From NCBI GenBank assembly GCA_003013855.2, contig ML058548.1, positions 1,488,001 to 1,552,000 of the forward strand: a stretch of 64,000 nt of DNA. Reading direction: 5' to 3'. The notes beneath the pieces were generated by a model. That model saw only the letters and a list, made by a program, of their open reading frames with translations, was not told where the DNA came from and did no database searches. Shown here in pieces: positions 31,892-46,136 of this stretch. How positions within the stretch are numbered: position 1 is the first letter of the stretch; each line of letters begins with the position of its first letter. The position numbers and the translations under genes were made by a program. Source of the DNA: Liriodendron chinense. Lineage: Eukaryota > Streptophyta > Magnoliopsida > Magnoliales > Magnoliaceae.

Positions 31892-34448
31892 TAAATCCTA
31901 CAAACTTGGCAAGGTAAGTCCCTATCCCTTACCCGTTAAAATCCAAATTATCATCCAAGAAACCCATGGGATTGGACTCACATTCAAATGCAAAGTCTAA
32001 AGTCCAACTCCATGTGTCACTCAGGATATGTGTTGGGCCCATCGGAAAAAGTAAGGCCCACCTTAAAGAAGGTGGCATGGCATGCCTTGGGCAAGAAAAG
32101 TCTATCATCCAAGGACACATTTTGGACAACACATGCACTCAAATGCCATGGGGACAACAAAGGGTGAGATCCCTACCTCATATGGAGCCCCTCTTCAAAG
32201 TCTATATGTGGCCAAGGATTGATCCACTTTCATGCCAAGGCCATGTTTCTCACTTAAAATGTTTCCATCTTTTTACACATGTACATGGACAAGTGGGGAA
32301 TAGAAAGGAAACGGGCCCCCAAGAGCAACCCAAATGCCTCATCTCAATGGATGGGAGAGAGCACATAGCCCACTTTGGAGAATATGAGAACCCATTCATG
32401 GGTTAACCATGAGCAACCTTATGTGCCTCATCTTGATGAAAGCTTTGACCATGAGAATACAACAAGGAGGTCTACCCACAAACATATGAATCAAAGAAGC
32501 TAAGGGTAGAAAGTTGATGCACATAGCCCACATGAAGAATCAAAATTGAAAATGCCCATGAAAAGGCAAGTTTGGGCAACTTATGTGCACCAACTTGTTC
32601 ACCAAAAAGGAAGACCATTTGAGCACAAAAGAGTATGGCTTGATGAGTCACCCAACCACCATGAAAATGGATAAGAATGGTACACATAGCCCACTTGAAG
32701 ATCAAAATCCAAAATGTCCCAAGGCATGGGACAAAAATGGGTAACTTATGGGTATCATTCTTTCCCACAAATGGAAAGAAAAATCACTCATACTTGAGAA
32801 TGATGGTGGACGACCCACCAAGTCCCCAAAGAAAAAGATCAAGGACCCATGGTTGTATGGATAGCTCACTTGAGAATCATCCATTTGAGGTTGATAACAT
32901 CTAAGGGAAACTCTTGAGAACCACATTCCTACCACAAGGAAAACCATTTGAACTTAGTGAGATTGTGAGAACAACTCACTCATGAGACTTGTAGATGGTC
33001 AAGTAACTCAAGTCCTCCATCCATCAAGAGAGAAAGCATGAAAAGAAAAATCCTACATGAACAAAGTGTAGTGGGGCACACATGGTTCAAAGAAGTGCCC
33101 AAGTTTCAATGAAGGCCCAAAAGCCCATCCATATGAAAAAATTCTAAGGAACCCACCACACTTTGTACAAGGATGTACATTATAATCAAGAAATGATGGA
33201 AGAGTTGGGCCACTTATCCATAAAGGCCCAACTAGGAAAACTAGCCCACTTGAGATCCAAAATGAAAAATGGGCTAGCCACCTTGATCCATACACATGTG
33301 AAGAAAGATGGGGTCACCCAAAGTGAGCCCCATGAGCTCAAAACTTGAGATGGGCCCTACCATGCCCATGGGCCCAAGCCTTGAAAGGAAGATGGAAAAG
33401 AAAAAGAAAGCTCCAAAGGGAAATAACAAGAGAAAGAAAGTAAGAAGGAGCCCAAAATGAAGCATTGGGCCCACCAAATACACCAAGGGCCATGACTTCA
33501 CTTTGAGCCCATTTGATACATATAAAAAGAGGCCCAACTCCCATGAAAAAGATAGAGTATTTTGCCATGAACACTTGATGACATGGCAAAATCACTCTTT
33601 ACATGCACATGGAGGGAGTGTGAAAAAGGAAAAAATGATGAAGTGGAGAGCTTGCAGTGTCCTTCTCCATGCACCACCTTTGAAAGAGACTTGAGATCTA
33701 GAAAAAGGTCAAGAATACTTGGGCCCACCTTCACACCTCTTGGAATAGCTACATGAAGAAAAGAAAAGAGCCATGAGAAGAGATAATGAAGAAGGAAAAA
33801 GACAAGAAAGGAAAAGGAAGTAGTCCATACCTTTACTACTCACCAAGGAAGGACCACCTTGCTGTCCCAAGACTTCTCTAAGGCCCACCACTTGAAAAGA
33901 GCAAAGGACCACCAAAGAAGAGAGAGGAAACTTGAAGAAAGAAAGAGTATGAGAAAGAGAAGAGAGAGATTGCACGTTTGAAGGGGGGGAGGGTGCCCCA
34001 TGTTATGTAGAAAAGGGGAGGGCACCCTTTTACCCAGCCCCCTGAAGAGACCAGGAGGCAGAGACCGTCCGGGCGGCCCATGGGAGGCCGTCCTAGCCCC
34101 TACCTAGGTGAAACGACCTCCCTCTCCCTCTCCTTGGGAAGAACTCCCCCTTGGGAAGGGTGGTTGCAAGTGAATCTTGTAGCTTCATGTAAGAATGAAG
34201 TGATGGAAGAGAAGGGTGAGAAAAAAGGAAGAAATCTCACCAAAATCTCATCTCATGAGAAATGGGTGAGAAATTGGGTTGATGATGTGGAAAAGTTCCA
34301 GGGAATTTTCAAGAAAAAGAAAGAAGAATTTGACTTGGTCAAACGATGATCTCAACCATCCAAAGGCGTGACCAGATGATCCGAACCGTTCCAAAGAGAA
34401 TTCCCGAAGTCTCAAATCTGGATTGCTGCTCTTTTGTACATAGTTTTT
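31892..34448. repeat. A 3' region, gene-free, with degenerate ~160-bp tandem repeats
   Basis: No convincing gene. Three imperfect units starting near 32355, 32515 and 32675 share cacatagcccac followed by a caaaat/gaaaatg block and aacttatg. The region is rich in gggccca/cccac words. A near-copy of the LTR motif (cgtccgggcggccca, 34066-34080, 14 of 15 matching the LTR) lies about 2.2 kb upstream of the antisense PMD-like ATG. Confidence 0.5.
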
Positions 34449-35450
<1,002 letters not shown>

Positions 35451-36009
35451 CCTAACCTGTTCCAGGCATGGCTGACACTTGATCGTACGGGTGTCTGGAA
35501 TCTCTTAAACAGGTAAGGGCTATGGCGGGCAGAACTCCGCAATCCTGTTCGTGTTGAACGCACCGTGATAGACAACCTTGATTTGGAAGTCGCTGTTGAA
35601 GCTGACGGATGTTCCCTGTTCCTAAAACTCATGAAGGGGATTAAGGCTGTTGGGAGGTGGAGCTCACCCTCACGGAATTGTGAGTAACGTAAGGCCCCAA
35701 ACTGGATTGACTAAGGGAAATGTGAGGATGTGGCTCATTTTGTGGCCGAAGGAGTCCGTCGGACGATACGTGGTCTATGTGCATTGCACATGAGGAACAG
35801 GCAACTTTGTGGGTGTGTTGACTGAAAACCCTCAAAATCCCCTCATCCGAAGATGTAAAACTACGGCACTTAACTGTGTGAGACCCGTCTTGCTCGCTGA
35901 CGTAAAATGGATCGGGTGCCTTACCAGCAGTAGAAGCTGGAAGTGGATAGGAAATTCCACATCTTTTCCCTGCATTTAAGAAAAATCACAAAATACAAAA
36001 ACATTGTAA
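35451..36009. other. A 3' region, no gene recognised
   Basis: Mixed-composition sequence between two repeat arrays. I see no coding signature or clear repeat unit. Confidence 0.4.
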
Positions 36010-36190
36010 AATCACCTCTTCAAAAATCACAAAAATATTTTTCTTGCTTTCAATCAAAATATTGTCAAAAATCACAAAAATATTTCCCTTGCTTTCAATC
36101 AAAATATTGTCAAAAAAAATCACAAAAAATATTTCCCTTGCTTTCAAATCAAATATTTTCAAAAATCACAAAAAATATTTCCTGTGTTTT
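36010..36190 (+). repeat. ~46-bp tandem repeat, about four units
   Basis: Units of the type aaaaatcacaaaaatatt followed by tcttgctttcaatcaaaata, beginning near 36019, 36067, 36117 and 36162. The last unit is divergent. Confidence 0.75.
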
Positions 36191-37165
36191 CAATAAACTG
36201 ATCTCTACTCTGACCGCTCAGGTAAAGATTCGGATCCAAATATCTGCAAAAATCACAAAAAATTAGCATCCCCAGCACTACAATTCAGGAGTCTTGAACT
36301 CCGCTCACTTCACAGTATGGGATGACGGATCCAATCGCCCGCAAATTGGAATCTTGACCAAAACGGGCAACCAAACACCATCCCAATCACATGTATGCCC
36401 AGAAGAACATCTTGAAGTCGAATGATATCCTCGTACATTCTCATTAGCAAAGAAACAGCATCTTGGGATGATGGACCTGATCGACCACAGGTCGGGATCT
36501 TGACCAACCCGCTGTCCAAACCTCCGTATCAAAAAGAAAAATCCCCAAGGGAGTACAACCCTGCAAGCAATAAGCTCAAAATTCTCTGCATCTCCAGCAA
36601 AAGCAAAATCATCAAACGAGAAGAGAATGAGCCAAGCTATGCATTCATCATGCATCTCCATGCATCAGCATCCATCGCATCAATCATCATGTTTACCTGC
36701 TTTCAAAATAAAAGCCTGTTAGCCAAAGACCCCACAGACATCCCTAGTGGAGGCACGTGCAAACCAGATTTCCATTTCAAAAAGACAAAAAATGTTTCTA
36801 TTTGCAAATAAAAACCCCACGGAGTATCACTCCCCAGAGTGGGTGCCTTTTCAAAAATCCAAAAATGTTTTCCAGTAGAGCGTTCTGCCTCCAACACACT
36901 GGGAGATCTTCCATATCTCTGGGTAGGAGCCGACGCAAAAATCAAATAAGATCTGACGTCTCGCGGTTTCCCTGGAGATCATCGGATCCAATGCACTCAA
37001 AGTACGGTCAAACTGAACTCCAGTGTCAGTACGATCGTGCCACATGCCAAGATACAAAAAAGATGAAAGCCAAAAAGCTCGGTCACAGAAACCATTTGAA
37101 CAGGTGGAAACGATGAATTGTAACCCAAGTATCAAAATCAGCAGATTGGGTGGAAAGAGTTCACC
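36191..37165. other. A 3' region, no gene recognised
   Basis: Contains a loose internal duplication (gggatgacggatccaatcg near 36319 and gggatgatggacctgatcg near 36464) but no coding signature. Confidence 0.4.
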
Positions 37166-38015
37166 CACACATACCTAGGCGTGGATGCCTGAAGTACCTT
37201 GATTGAGTCCAAGTCGGCGTAGTAGAATCCCGTAAGACTATCTGACGCAGGGCGTCTAACCACTTTGACAGTCAAGCGAAACAAGTACTCCTGGAGTGAT
37301 CTAGGAAAACATCAAACATCACACAATCAGTCATAGGGTCAGTATCCTCGTAAGACTAACGGACGCAGAGGCTCTGCTGTACCTTTCCGATGTTAGTACC
37401 GATCGGGAATGGAAGGGTTGCGATTGGGTACCCAGGTTGCAACGCATGCAGGGACAATCGCAACGTTTTCTCCAAACTCTCGCGGTATGTGCGAGTTATC
37501 AATTTCCAGACAATCAACTGACTCAGATACAAAGGATAACAAAGATTCCAGACCACAATCAAGGAAAGAATGAATTGCAAACCAAGCATCAAAACCAGCA
37601 GATCGGGTGGAAAAGCCCACCCGCACATACCTAGGCATGGATGCCTGAAGTACCTTGACTGAGTCCAAGTCGGCGTAGTAGAATCCCGTAAGACTATCTG
37701 ACGCAGGGCGTCTAACCACTTTGACAGTCAAGCGAAACAAGTACTCCTGGAGTGATCTGGGAAAACATCAAACATACAATCAATCACAGGGTCAGTAACC
37801 TCGTAAGACTGTCGACGCAGAGGCTCTGCTGTACCTTTCCGATGTTAGTACCGATCGGGAATGGAAGGGTTGCGATTGGGTACCCAGGTTGCAGCGCATG
37901 CAGGGACAATCGCAACGTTTTCTCCAAACTCCCGCGGTATGTGCGAGTGAGCGATCTCCAAACGATCAACTGGCACAGATGCAAAGGCAAGCAAAGATTT
38001 CAGAACATGATCCAT
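37166..38015 (+). repeat. ~456-bp tandem duplication just before A's 3' LTR
   Basis: acatacctaggcgtggatgc at 37168 and acatacctaggcatggatgc at 37624 begin two highly similar copies. They share cgtaagactatctgacgcag, ggaatggaagggttgcgatt and tctcgcggtatgtgcgag (second copy ctcccgcggtatgtgcgag). The second copy diverges after about 38010. Confidence 0.85.
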
Positions 38016-38079
38016 GAATGACCAGGTCAGAAGTGGGGTATCCACTCGCTTTGGCATTCGGTTGCACGCAACCTCTGCC

Positions 38080-38092
38080 AAAGAGGGGCATC
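38080..38092 (+). other. Polypurine tract of A
   Basis: aaagaggggcatc immediately precedes the 3' LTR start tgtagaca; the purine core aaagagggg is the plus-strand primer. Confidence 0.75.
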
Positions 38093-39615
38093 TGTAGACA
38101 CCCCACCTTCGGCTACACTGTTGGTAGAGATAGCTGGTTGAACGGAGGACCATACCCCCAAATCCCAAGTCCAAACTCAGCCAAACTCACCCTTGTAAGC
38201 CCCATTCCATAGCCCAGTTCAAGCCTGAACCCAGTCAACCCAGTCCTAAAAACCACCCTGAAAAACCCCCCATAAAAAAGGCCAGTCAAAAAATCTCAAA
38301 AAAAGTCAAACTCACTGAGTCAACTCGCTGAGTTAACCCGCTGAGTCAACCCGTCGAGTCAAACACCGAGTCAACCGTCGAGTCAACCCGTCGAGTCAAA
38401 CCACCGAGTCGACCCGCTGAGTCAACTCACTGAGTCGACCAGCGAGTCCAACAGCAGCCCCGAGTGAGCGACCGTACTCGCTGGAAACCGAGGAGCGGCC
38501 GTACGGGCGGCCCATGGCAGGCCGCTCGAAAAAAATTACGAGAGTGCCCCTCTCTGCTGCTATAAATACCCCCCTCCCCTTCTCATTTCAACATCCCTTC
38601 GAGTCCAGTGCAGTCCGGGTGCGATCCGAGTCCCCTTTCCCCTTTAGCCCATTTTTCCACCAAGGAGAGCCCGAGTGAGGAGAGTCTAGCCCTGGTCCAG
38701 CCCAGCCTGACCACTGGTCCAAGCCTCCCAAGCCATCCCAGTCTTGATCCAGCCACTCGAAGCCGACCCTTGCGACACCTCCGTCCACTCAGCCACTCTT
38801 TTCCAGCATCATCTCATTTGCATCTAGCATAAGTGCAACATTTACTTTTCTTCCAATCCCCCTGCTTCACTACAAGCACCTTGATTCTTCAAGCACACTG
38901 CATATGTCTTAAATTAAGCACCTGTCAGTTCGAGCGTATGCTCTGGGCTTGCCCGTTGTTGGAACCTGCCCATCAGAAACTCTTACTGTTCAGACCTGCA
39001 TTCACGTACATATCACTATAAGCACTTTGAATATTCAAGCACACAGCATGCATCATCTCGCATAAAGCACCTGTCAGTTCGAGCGTACGCTCTGGGCTTG
39101 CCCGTTGTTGGAACCTGCCCATCAGAAACTCTTACTGTTCAGACCCGCATTCATGCATCATGTCATCCATGAGAATATACGAGGATTAAACTTGACTTTC
39201 AAGTATTCGATCGATTCTGTGAAGTAGAGACCGTACTTCGGTACGGGCAGTGTGTGGGGTGCTTAACCTCTTCCCACCCTGTAACCGTGATCCCTTACCT
39301 TGAATCTCTGGCCGCAGATCAACATGAGTCATTTTAGAGGAAGGAATCTTTGGATTTCCTTCTCTAACGTTTCTACGGGGTCTAGCCGACTGTAGATTCG
39401 AAGTAACTGGCTAGTGGCGACTCTGGTCTTATATAAACACACTTAAACATATCCAACTTAACACGACAACCAAACGAAGCCCTCGAGAATGAGGCAAGCC
39501 AGTGGCACAAACGGCGATTTCGTACTCACGCATCCTCATCTCCTTCTTTTCCGAAAGGAAAGGGGAAGGGAGAAGAACGTCGTGTGGGAGCGCGAAAAAT
39601 CGGCGAGGGTCCACA
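38093..39615 (+). repeat. Element A 3' LTR (1523 bp)
   Basis: Matches the 5' LTR throughout. It differs by about 2% and by a shorter GAGTCAAC array (about 38310-38450). Followed directly by the TSD cttag at 39616-39620. Confidence 0.93.
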
Positions 39616-39800
39616 CTTAGTTCACCTTCAATTATTATCCAAGGCTTCTAAAGGTGTTCTTTTAACCTTTAAATAGGTGATGTCTCTCTCTCATTCTTAC
39701 AATTACAAAACATGCATTAGATAGTCTTTTAAGCATAGAAATCATACATAAAATGTGAAGAAATGAGGTTAGAATATGTATAAATTAAGAACTCAAAACA
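39616..39800 (-). repeat. Element C left (3') LTR, part 2
   Basis: Continuation of the LTR after element A. It ends ...aagaactcaaaaca, matching the end of B's LTR (...aagagctcaaca). The first five bases, cttag, are the target-site duplication of A. With part 1 the LTR totals about 1.29 kb. Confidence 0.8.
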
Positions 39801-40922
39801 TCCCCAACCAGCATTTTGCTAGTCTCGAGTAAAACTTGCATGAAACAATTCACTTATCTAAAAACTCAACTCTCTTTTGGAAACTATACTTCTCTAAACT
39901 TCAAGACATATAAGTGCAAAATTCAAAAAAAATTAGTTATAGGAGTTTTTGAAATCTTAAATTTTCTAAACATAATAAGTGTTCATATAGAATCCTCACC
40001 GATTGATTGACAAATAGAAGAATCCGAACATGTATGATATAGTGTGCATTGTGAAAGTTCATCTCACGAATTTCCAAGATCGCCTTCTTTATAAATCAAT
40101 AAAACAAGAGATATAAAAATGTACAGATCAACCAAATGCCTATAACAAGAATTTACCTTACTGTTTTTTTGACGGCTTTCACACTACTTCCTATTTCCAA
40201 CTTTGGTTACGAGTAGACCATGCCCTAGTTGGTAATAGGTAGCCCTTTTCAGAATTTTTAACAAATAATCAATAATAATCATACTTTTTTTCTATTTTCC
40301 ATACACATTAGATAGGATTTTTAGAAATCCATATCTTTCGTTCTTTTCTCTTATTTCGTACATGAATAAGGATAAACAAAGTTCTCCGGATTGGTTCCTA
40401 AACGCTTCAAATCTTCAGTTTAACCAATCTACAAATCTACATAATCCCTTTAAACCATAAGAATCGTATAATGTGAATTAGACTCAAAAGTGTTAAAATT
40501 TTCTATCAATCAACTTAATAAGGGAATTCATATAGAAGATCAATACATTTAAGATAATTCAGAGATCTTAAAGTCATATCAATTCATCTCTCATTCTTTC
40601 ATACTTATAACATCCCAAATACATATAAACAAGGTTTTCCAAAAGAGTTTTGAGTTTTCAAAAAAATTAAAAATTTCCTACAAACATTGCTCGAAATGTA
40701 ACAAAATATTAGATTCTAGGAATCTCACCCCCAACCAAATCTTGTATTATCCTCAATGGAAAAAGATATGCAATGAGTAATACATGAGAGCAATGATAAA
40801 AATAAAAGAGGGTGAGAATGAGAGTACTTAAGAGAGTCGATCATGGAAATCTACCTCCGACATCTAAATATAATAAAATAGTAAAACTAAAACAGAAAAA
40901 CAAACTAAACCTAATCTACTCT
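39801..40922 (-). other. Element C polypurine tract and 3' untranslated region
   Basis: Begins with the complement of ggttgggga (PPT). It is alignable to B's 22465-23600 but heavily diverged and AT-enriched. No gene. Confidence 0.7.
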
Positions 40923-41816
40923 ATACCTCCGTCAGATTAGGAGATCAATCATCCTGATACACAAGATCCTTCAGAGGGATGAACATATCCTCTGAATCAA
41001 ACTTCTCAACGAATGGTTTAAGGTGTTGTCCGTTCACTTTAAAGCAATTACCATTCGTGGCATTTTCTATCTCGACAGTCCCATGAGGAAAAACTTCTTT
41101 AACAATGTATGGGCCCGTCTATCGAGATGTCAATTTTTTTGAAAAAAGATGAAGTCGAGAATTGTACAAGAGTACGTTTTGACCTTCATGAATTTTTTTT
41201 CTAAAAATGTGTTTATCATGGAAGACTTTCATTTTACTCTTATAAATTCTTGAGTTCTCATAAGCATCATTCCGAATCTCATCAAGTTCATTCAGTTGGG
41301 GTTTGTGAAGCGAGCTAGCCTTGTCAATGTTGAAGTTCAATGCTCGAATTGCCCAATAGGCTTTATGTTCAAGCTTCACAGGCAAGTGACAAGCTTTTTC
41401 ATAGACAAGTCTATAGGGATACATTCCAATCGAGGTCTTATAAGCGGTATGGTGAGCCCAAAGGGCGTCGACTAATCTCAGCGACCAATCTTTATGATCC
41501 GGCCTCACCATCTTTTCCAAATCTGTTTGATTTTTCAATTGAAAATTTTATCTTTCCCACTTGTCTATGGGTGGTATGGGGTACCTACTTTATGCGTAAT
41601 GCCATATTTCATCATTAAGGCTTTGAAAGGCCTACTGCAAAAGTGAGAGCCACCATCACTTATGATGGCTCGAGATGTTCCAAATATGAAAAGTATATTT
41701 TCTTTAAGGAACTGTAGAACCGTGCGGTGATCATTGGTTTCACATAGAATCTCCTTTATCCACTTGGACACATAGTCTACGGCAAGCAGTATATAGATAT
41801 GTCCAAAAGATGAGGG
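40923..41816 (-). pseudogene. INT: Element C integrase C-terminal half, left copy of an 894-bp duplication
   Basis: Identical to 55137-56030 except for about six substitutions. It encodes, with stops, the INT core end (VDYVSKWIKEIL, AIISDGGSHFCSRPF) and the tail (DHKDWSLRLVDALWAHHTAY, LYNSRLHLF). It is seamlessly continuous on its left with C's 3' UTR at the site where E's right LTR abuts the other copy. On its right it meets E's left LTR, which lacks its first five bases. It is a partial duplicate of the INT of C and cannot function. Confidence 0.85.
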
Positions 41817-44800
41817 CACCCGTACCTTAATTAGCCCTCCGTACACCTCTTTTCCGAACTCGGCATACCTGGAATAGTCCAAACCGGCGAGTTTCAATCA
41901 GACACCCTATTTTGGTACTGCAACGACCTGAGACTTGTACCCCGGCGACCGCGCGGACGCCACGACTCCAACGCCGCGCGGCACGCCCCGATTCGATACC
42001 TAGTTTGAAAGATGTGTTCATGTGCGTAGATCGAGGCGGGCCACGCTACACATGCATGGTGTGGGCCCCACTTGCACAAATCCCTAGGTTGTCCCATCAA
42101 TCAATCAATATCCCATCAATCAATCAACATCCCATCAATCCATCAAGCATCAATCAATCAAGTACATCTCTCTCTCCTCACAAGTCAACTTAAGCCATAC
42201 CCAAGCAATCCAATCTCATAATTACCCCATCCATCATCATTCCCATTTCTAATACCACTTAGATCCCAAGCTCCCTACAAACAAGTGCCATACGTAGCCA
42301 TTTTTGGAAAGAGAGAGAGAAAGAGAGAGAAAGAGAAAGAGAGAGTAAGAAAAGGAAGAGATTAGTGAGTGAGATTGGAGGGTTAAGAGAGTTCTTGTAG
42401 ACTTAGGTGACTAGAGGAGGAGATCTACCACATCGAGCCGTCCGATCGTCTATCCGACCCAATCCAACCGTCCAATTTGAGTGAGTGCTAAGGGGGGCAT
42501 AAACTCCCCTTTCTTCCTTTTTCCCTTTCATTTTTGGGCCCACAAGTGGGCCATGTTGTGAGACAGCGTGCCCCGCACGCTGCCACGACATGGACCACCT
42601 TGTGTGGCCCACCATGATGCTTTATTTTCATTTTTCCTATTCTTTGAAACATGAAGATCTTGATGAGGTATACTACAAGGATTATCTTGATCCAAAGCTA
42701 ATTGGGCCCACCATGAGGTGGCCCAGCTGATGAATGGAGTGGATCCTACATGTGTGGACCCCACTGATCAAGGCACCACAAAACAAATAAAAAAAGAAGA
42801 AGAAAAAGAAAAGAAAAAAAAAGGATGGGAGGCCGCTGGACAGCCAGCGTCTAGAGGACGCTGCTGCCCAGCGCTGCCCCTTTGAGCACTGGACGTGGGT
42901 CCCCACTCATGGGGCCCACCTTGATGCAGGTATTCGATCCACACCGTCCGTCTGTTTCTCCAGCCCATTTTATTGCTGGACACAAAGAATGAGACTGACC
43001 CAGATCTCAGGTGGACCACACCATAGAAAACAGTAGGGATAATGGAACCCACTGTCGGAACTTCTTGGGCCCACCGTGACGTTTGTAGATTGTTTCACCA
43101 GTCCAATATTAGACTCATTAGGTCCCCAATGAGCTGGGGGACCTGATGAATGGAGTGGATTACACTCATGTGGGCCCCACTTAAAATAATCAAAAGGAAA
43201 CAAAAAAAAAGAAGAAAGAAGAGTGACCAGCGTCACGCTGCTCTCTCTCTCTCTCTCTCTCTCTCTCTGCGCGTCAGGGGTGCTGGACGATTGGAGTGGG
43301 TCCCCATTCGTGGGACCCACCTTAATGATTTTGTTAGATCCACACCGTCCATCTGTTTCCCTGGATCATTTTAGGTCCAGGGCCCAAACTTGAAACAAAT
43401 CCAAATCTCAAGTGGACCATACTACCCGAAACAGTGGAGATGATGACGTCTATGGTAGAACTTTCTCTGGCCCATCTTGCAGTTTGTAGACCCCGTAACC
43501 TGTCCAATATTGGACTCTAAGCGTTCCTCAGGAGCTGGGGAACATGATGAACGGTGGGGATAATACTAATGTGGGCCCCACTTGAAATAAGCATAAGAAA
43601 AAGAAAAAAAAAAACAAAAACAAAATGCAAAGGAGTCCTGACGCTGGACGGTTCCAGCGTCAGGCGCTGCCAGCGTCAGGGACACTGGACGATCGAAGTG
43701 GGGTCCCCACTCGTGGGACCCACCTTGCTGTGTGTGTAAAATCCACACCGTCCATCTATTTCCCTGGACCATTTTAGGGCCAAGGCCCAAACATGAACCA
43801 GACCCAAATCTCAAGCGGACCGTGCTACCTGAAACAGTAGAGGTAATGACGTCTACGGTCAAATTTTCTTTGGCCCATCTGGAATTATGTAGACCTTATA
43901 AGCTATCTAATGTTGGGCTCGTTAGGTCCCTCATGAGCTGGGGAACCTAATACATGGAGTGGATCAGCCTTATGTGGGCCCCATTGGACCAAAATCAGAT
44001 ATAAAAAAAAAAAAAAAAGAAGAAGAAGAAAGAAGGAGAGGCGTTAGCCTCTGACGCTGGGAGTACCCAGTGTCCACGGACGCTGGGCTCCTCAGCCGTC
44101 CACCAGTGGCCCACCTCGTGGGACCCACCTTGATGTATTTGTTTTATCCAGCCATCCACCTGTTTTCTCAGATCATTTCAGGGCCCACCATTACGACGGT
44201 TTTCTATCTGAACCGTCTATCAGGTCACGTAGACCTATATGAATGGAAAACACAAATATCAGCTTGATCCAAAACTCAGTTGGGCCCACCTAGAACATAC
44301 GTGCTTTATCTCTTCCATCCATAAGTTTTTTCCAGCTCATTCTAGTGGCTGAGCCCAAAAGTTAAGCATATCCAAATGTCAAGTGGGCCATGCCACGGGA
44401 AACAGTGGGAATATGAATTCCACCATTAAAACCTTCTCATGCCCTACAGTTATGTTTATTTAACATCCAACCTGTTCATAAGATCACCTGGATATGGGTG
44501 AAGGGAGATCATGAATATCAGCTTTATCCATAACTTCTATGACCCAGGTGGGCCCCACGCTCGTATAGCAGGTGACCCACCCTATGGGTCCTACATGATG
44601 TATGTGTCTGATCCAGGCCGTCCTTTCTTGGGCCTACCTATGATCTATATGTTTTATCTATGCAGTATACTATTTTTGTCTGCCTGTTTTGTATGTGCAG
44701 GCCCAAGTATGGGGCCGATGTGGTCTCAAGTGGGTTATGCCGTGAAGACCTTTACATTTCCAATGGGGCCCACAGTTCGGGTCCCACTCTCTGTATATAT

Positions 44801-46131
44801 ATTGGGCCATTCAAGGCCAACAGTACATGATATGTCTTGTAATATGCTAGTATACTTAGCTGGATAGGTCACACTGATAATATGCTTAGTGTAATGAATA
44901 TCATACCCATTCATTTGTACATACGCATCATATGTATGCCTGACTGTGGACGATGTCGATCATAGCATATGCCTTATAGCTTGAGATACTTAGGGGACCC
45001 GTATGAGATAGGGTCACCCTACATGATCGCGCGGTATGCGCAGGTTTGGTGCATGGCTTTAATAGTGTGACTCATGCATCTCGCATTATACATGTCATGA
45101 TCAGATTCTCACCCCAGCGGCATCGGGGTTTTGACCACCACAGTCACCTCGTGGATGGTAGGAATGGACACTGGAAATATGTTCTAGCACTTGGGCGCCA
45201 AAGATGTCCTTGGGTGAAAGTCCCTAAACCCTGTGGTACCAGTAGGATGCTCCAATGTCTAGACCGAGTGGATTTATGAGCGCATGAGGGCCAAATACCA
45301 GTAGGCCGCGTCTCCCACTGTGTCGGGGTCGGTTGGAAGGGGGTGTGACCTTACCCGCCCGGGTGCAGAGGGCTATATACTAGGTTGAGTTTGACCAGCT
45401 CGTGAATGGGTTCGCTATCGACGAGCCGGGTGAATTTTCTTATATGTCATTGACGAGGCGGATAGTGAGGTCTCTTCCACTCGCTTGGTTATGCGCGCGA
45501 TGGGCGGCAACCAATGTCTGGAGTGTACTAGACCCCGGTGATGTCCCAGTTGTAAACCGTATGATATATGACAGTTGAGGATTGACATGCGCACATGGCA
45601 TCATTAGCATATGACACTCGGCCATATAGGCCCATTGCATTGCATAGCCTCGAGATGGCTAATGACATTCATAGACTTGGTAGTGTAGCCTGCCATCATT
45701 TCCGCTTACTCTGATATCTGTATACCTGTCATATGCATTGCGCACACACCACACACTCTCTAAGCTTCATAGTAAGCTTATGCACGTTGTTTACGTGCAG
45801 GTCATACTATAGCATGACAGCAGTGAGATAGGGGCGCGCATTTGATTTTTCAGCTTTCAGTTATACCTTGTATTTCCTTTTTCTACAGCATTGTACTCAA
45901 AAGATTATCTTAGTGGATATGTGATGTGATGCTTTTTGGTTTGGTATACTTATGTTTATGCTCATCTATAAAAAAAAAAATTTACCTTGAAAATCCTCCT
46001 TGTGGGATCCCAGGATCGGAACCTGGCGTATGGGAGCTAGGGGCCGAGAATGGGGTACTACGGAGGCTGTTGGCACCGGATTCGGCGGCCGGGAATTTAG
46101 TGAGCCCGGTCCCCGAGTTTGGGGCGTGACA
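41817..46131 (+). repeat. Element E 5' LTR (4315 bp, 5-bp truncated start)
   Basis: Starts cacccgtacc where the other LTR reads tgtaacacccgtacc; ends ggggcgtgaca. It contains tandem ~400-bp units (about 42530-44300), a GA-rich run (42310-42355), a CT microsatellite (43237-43268), gacgctgg/ccagcgtc inverted repeats, and a TATA-like tatatatattggg near 44795. It is non-coding despite several short open frames. Confidence 0.92.
42530..44420 (+). repeat. ~400-bp tandem units within E's LTR
   Basis: The anchor gatgaatggagtgg or variants recurs near 42730, 43147, 43548 and 43952 (spacing 417, 401, 404). The anchor gggacccaccttgatg or variants recurs near 42913, 43312, 43718 and 44120. Each unit has an A-rich block, a gacgctgg-containing GC-rich block, and the module ccgtccatctgttt...tctcaagtggaccatac...gaaacagt. 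The same module forms the arms of the MITEs at 115-2800. The second LTR has the same array at about 51525-53430. Confidence 0.8.
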
Positions 46132-46136
46132 GAAGT

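Noticed and set aside
44511..44867. 118-codon frame in E's LTR, repeated in the other LTR
   Set aside because: It lies in non-coding LTR; the duplicate is simply the second LTR copy and substitutions are not synonymous-biased as far as I can see.
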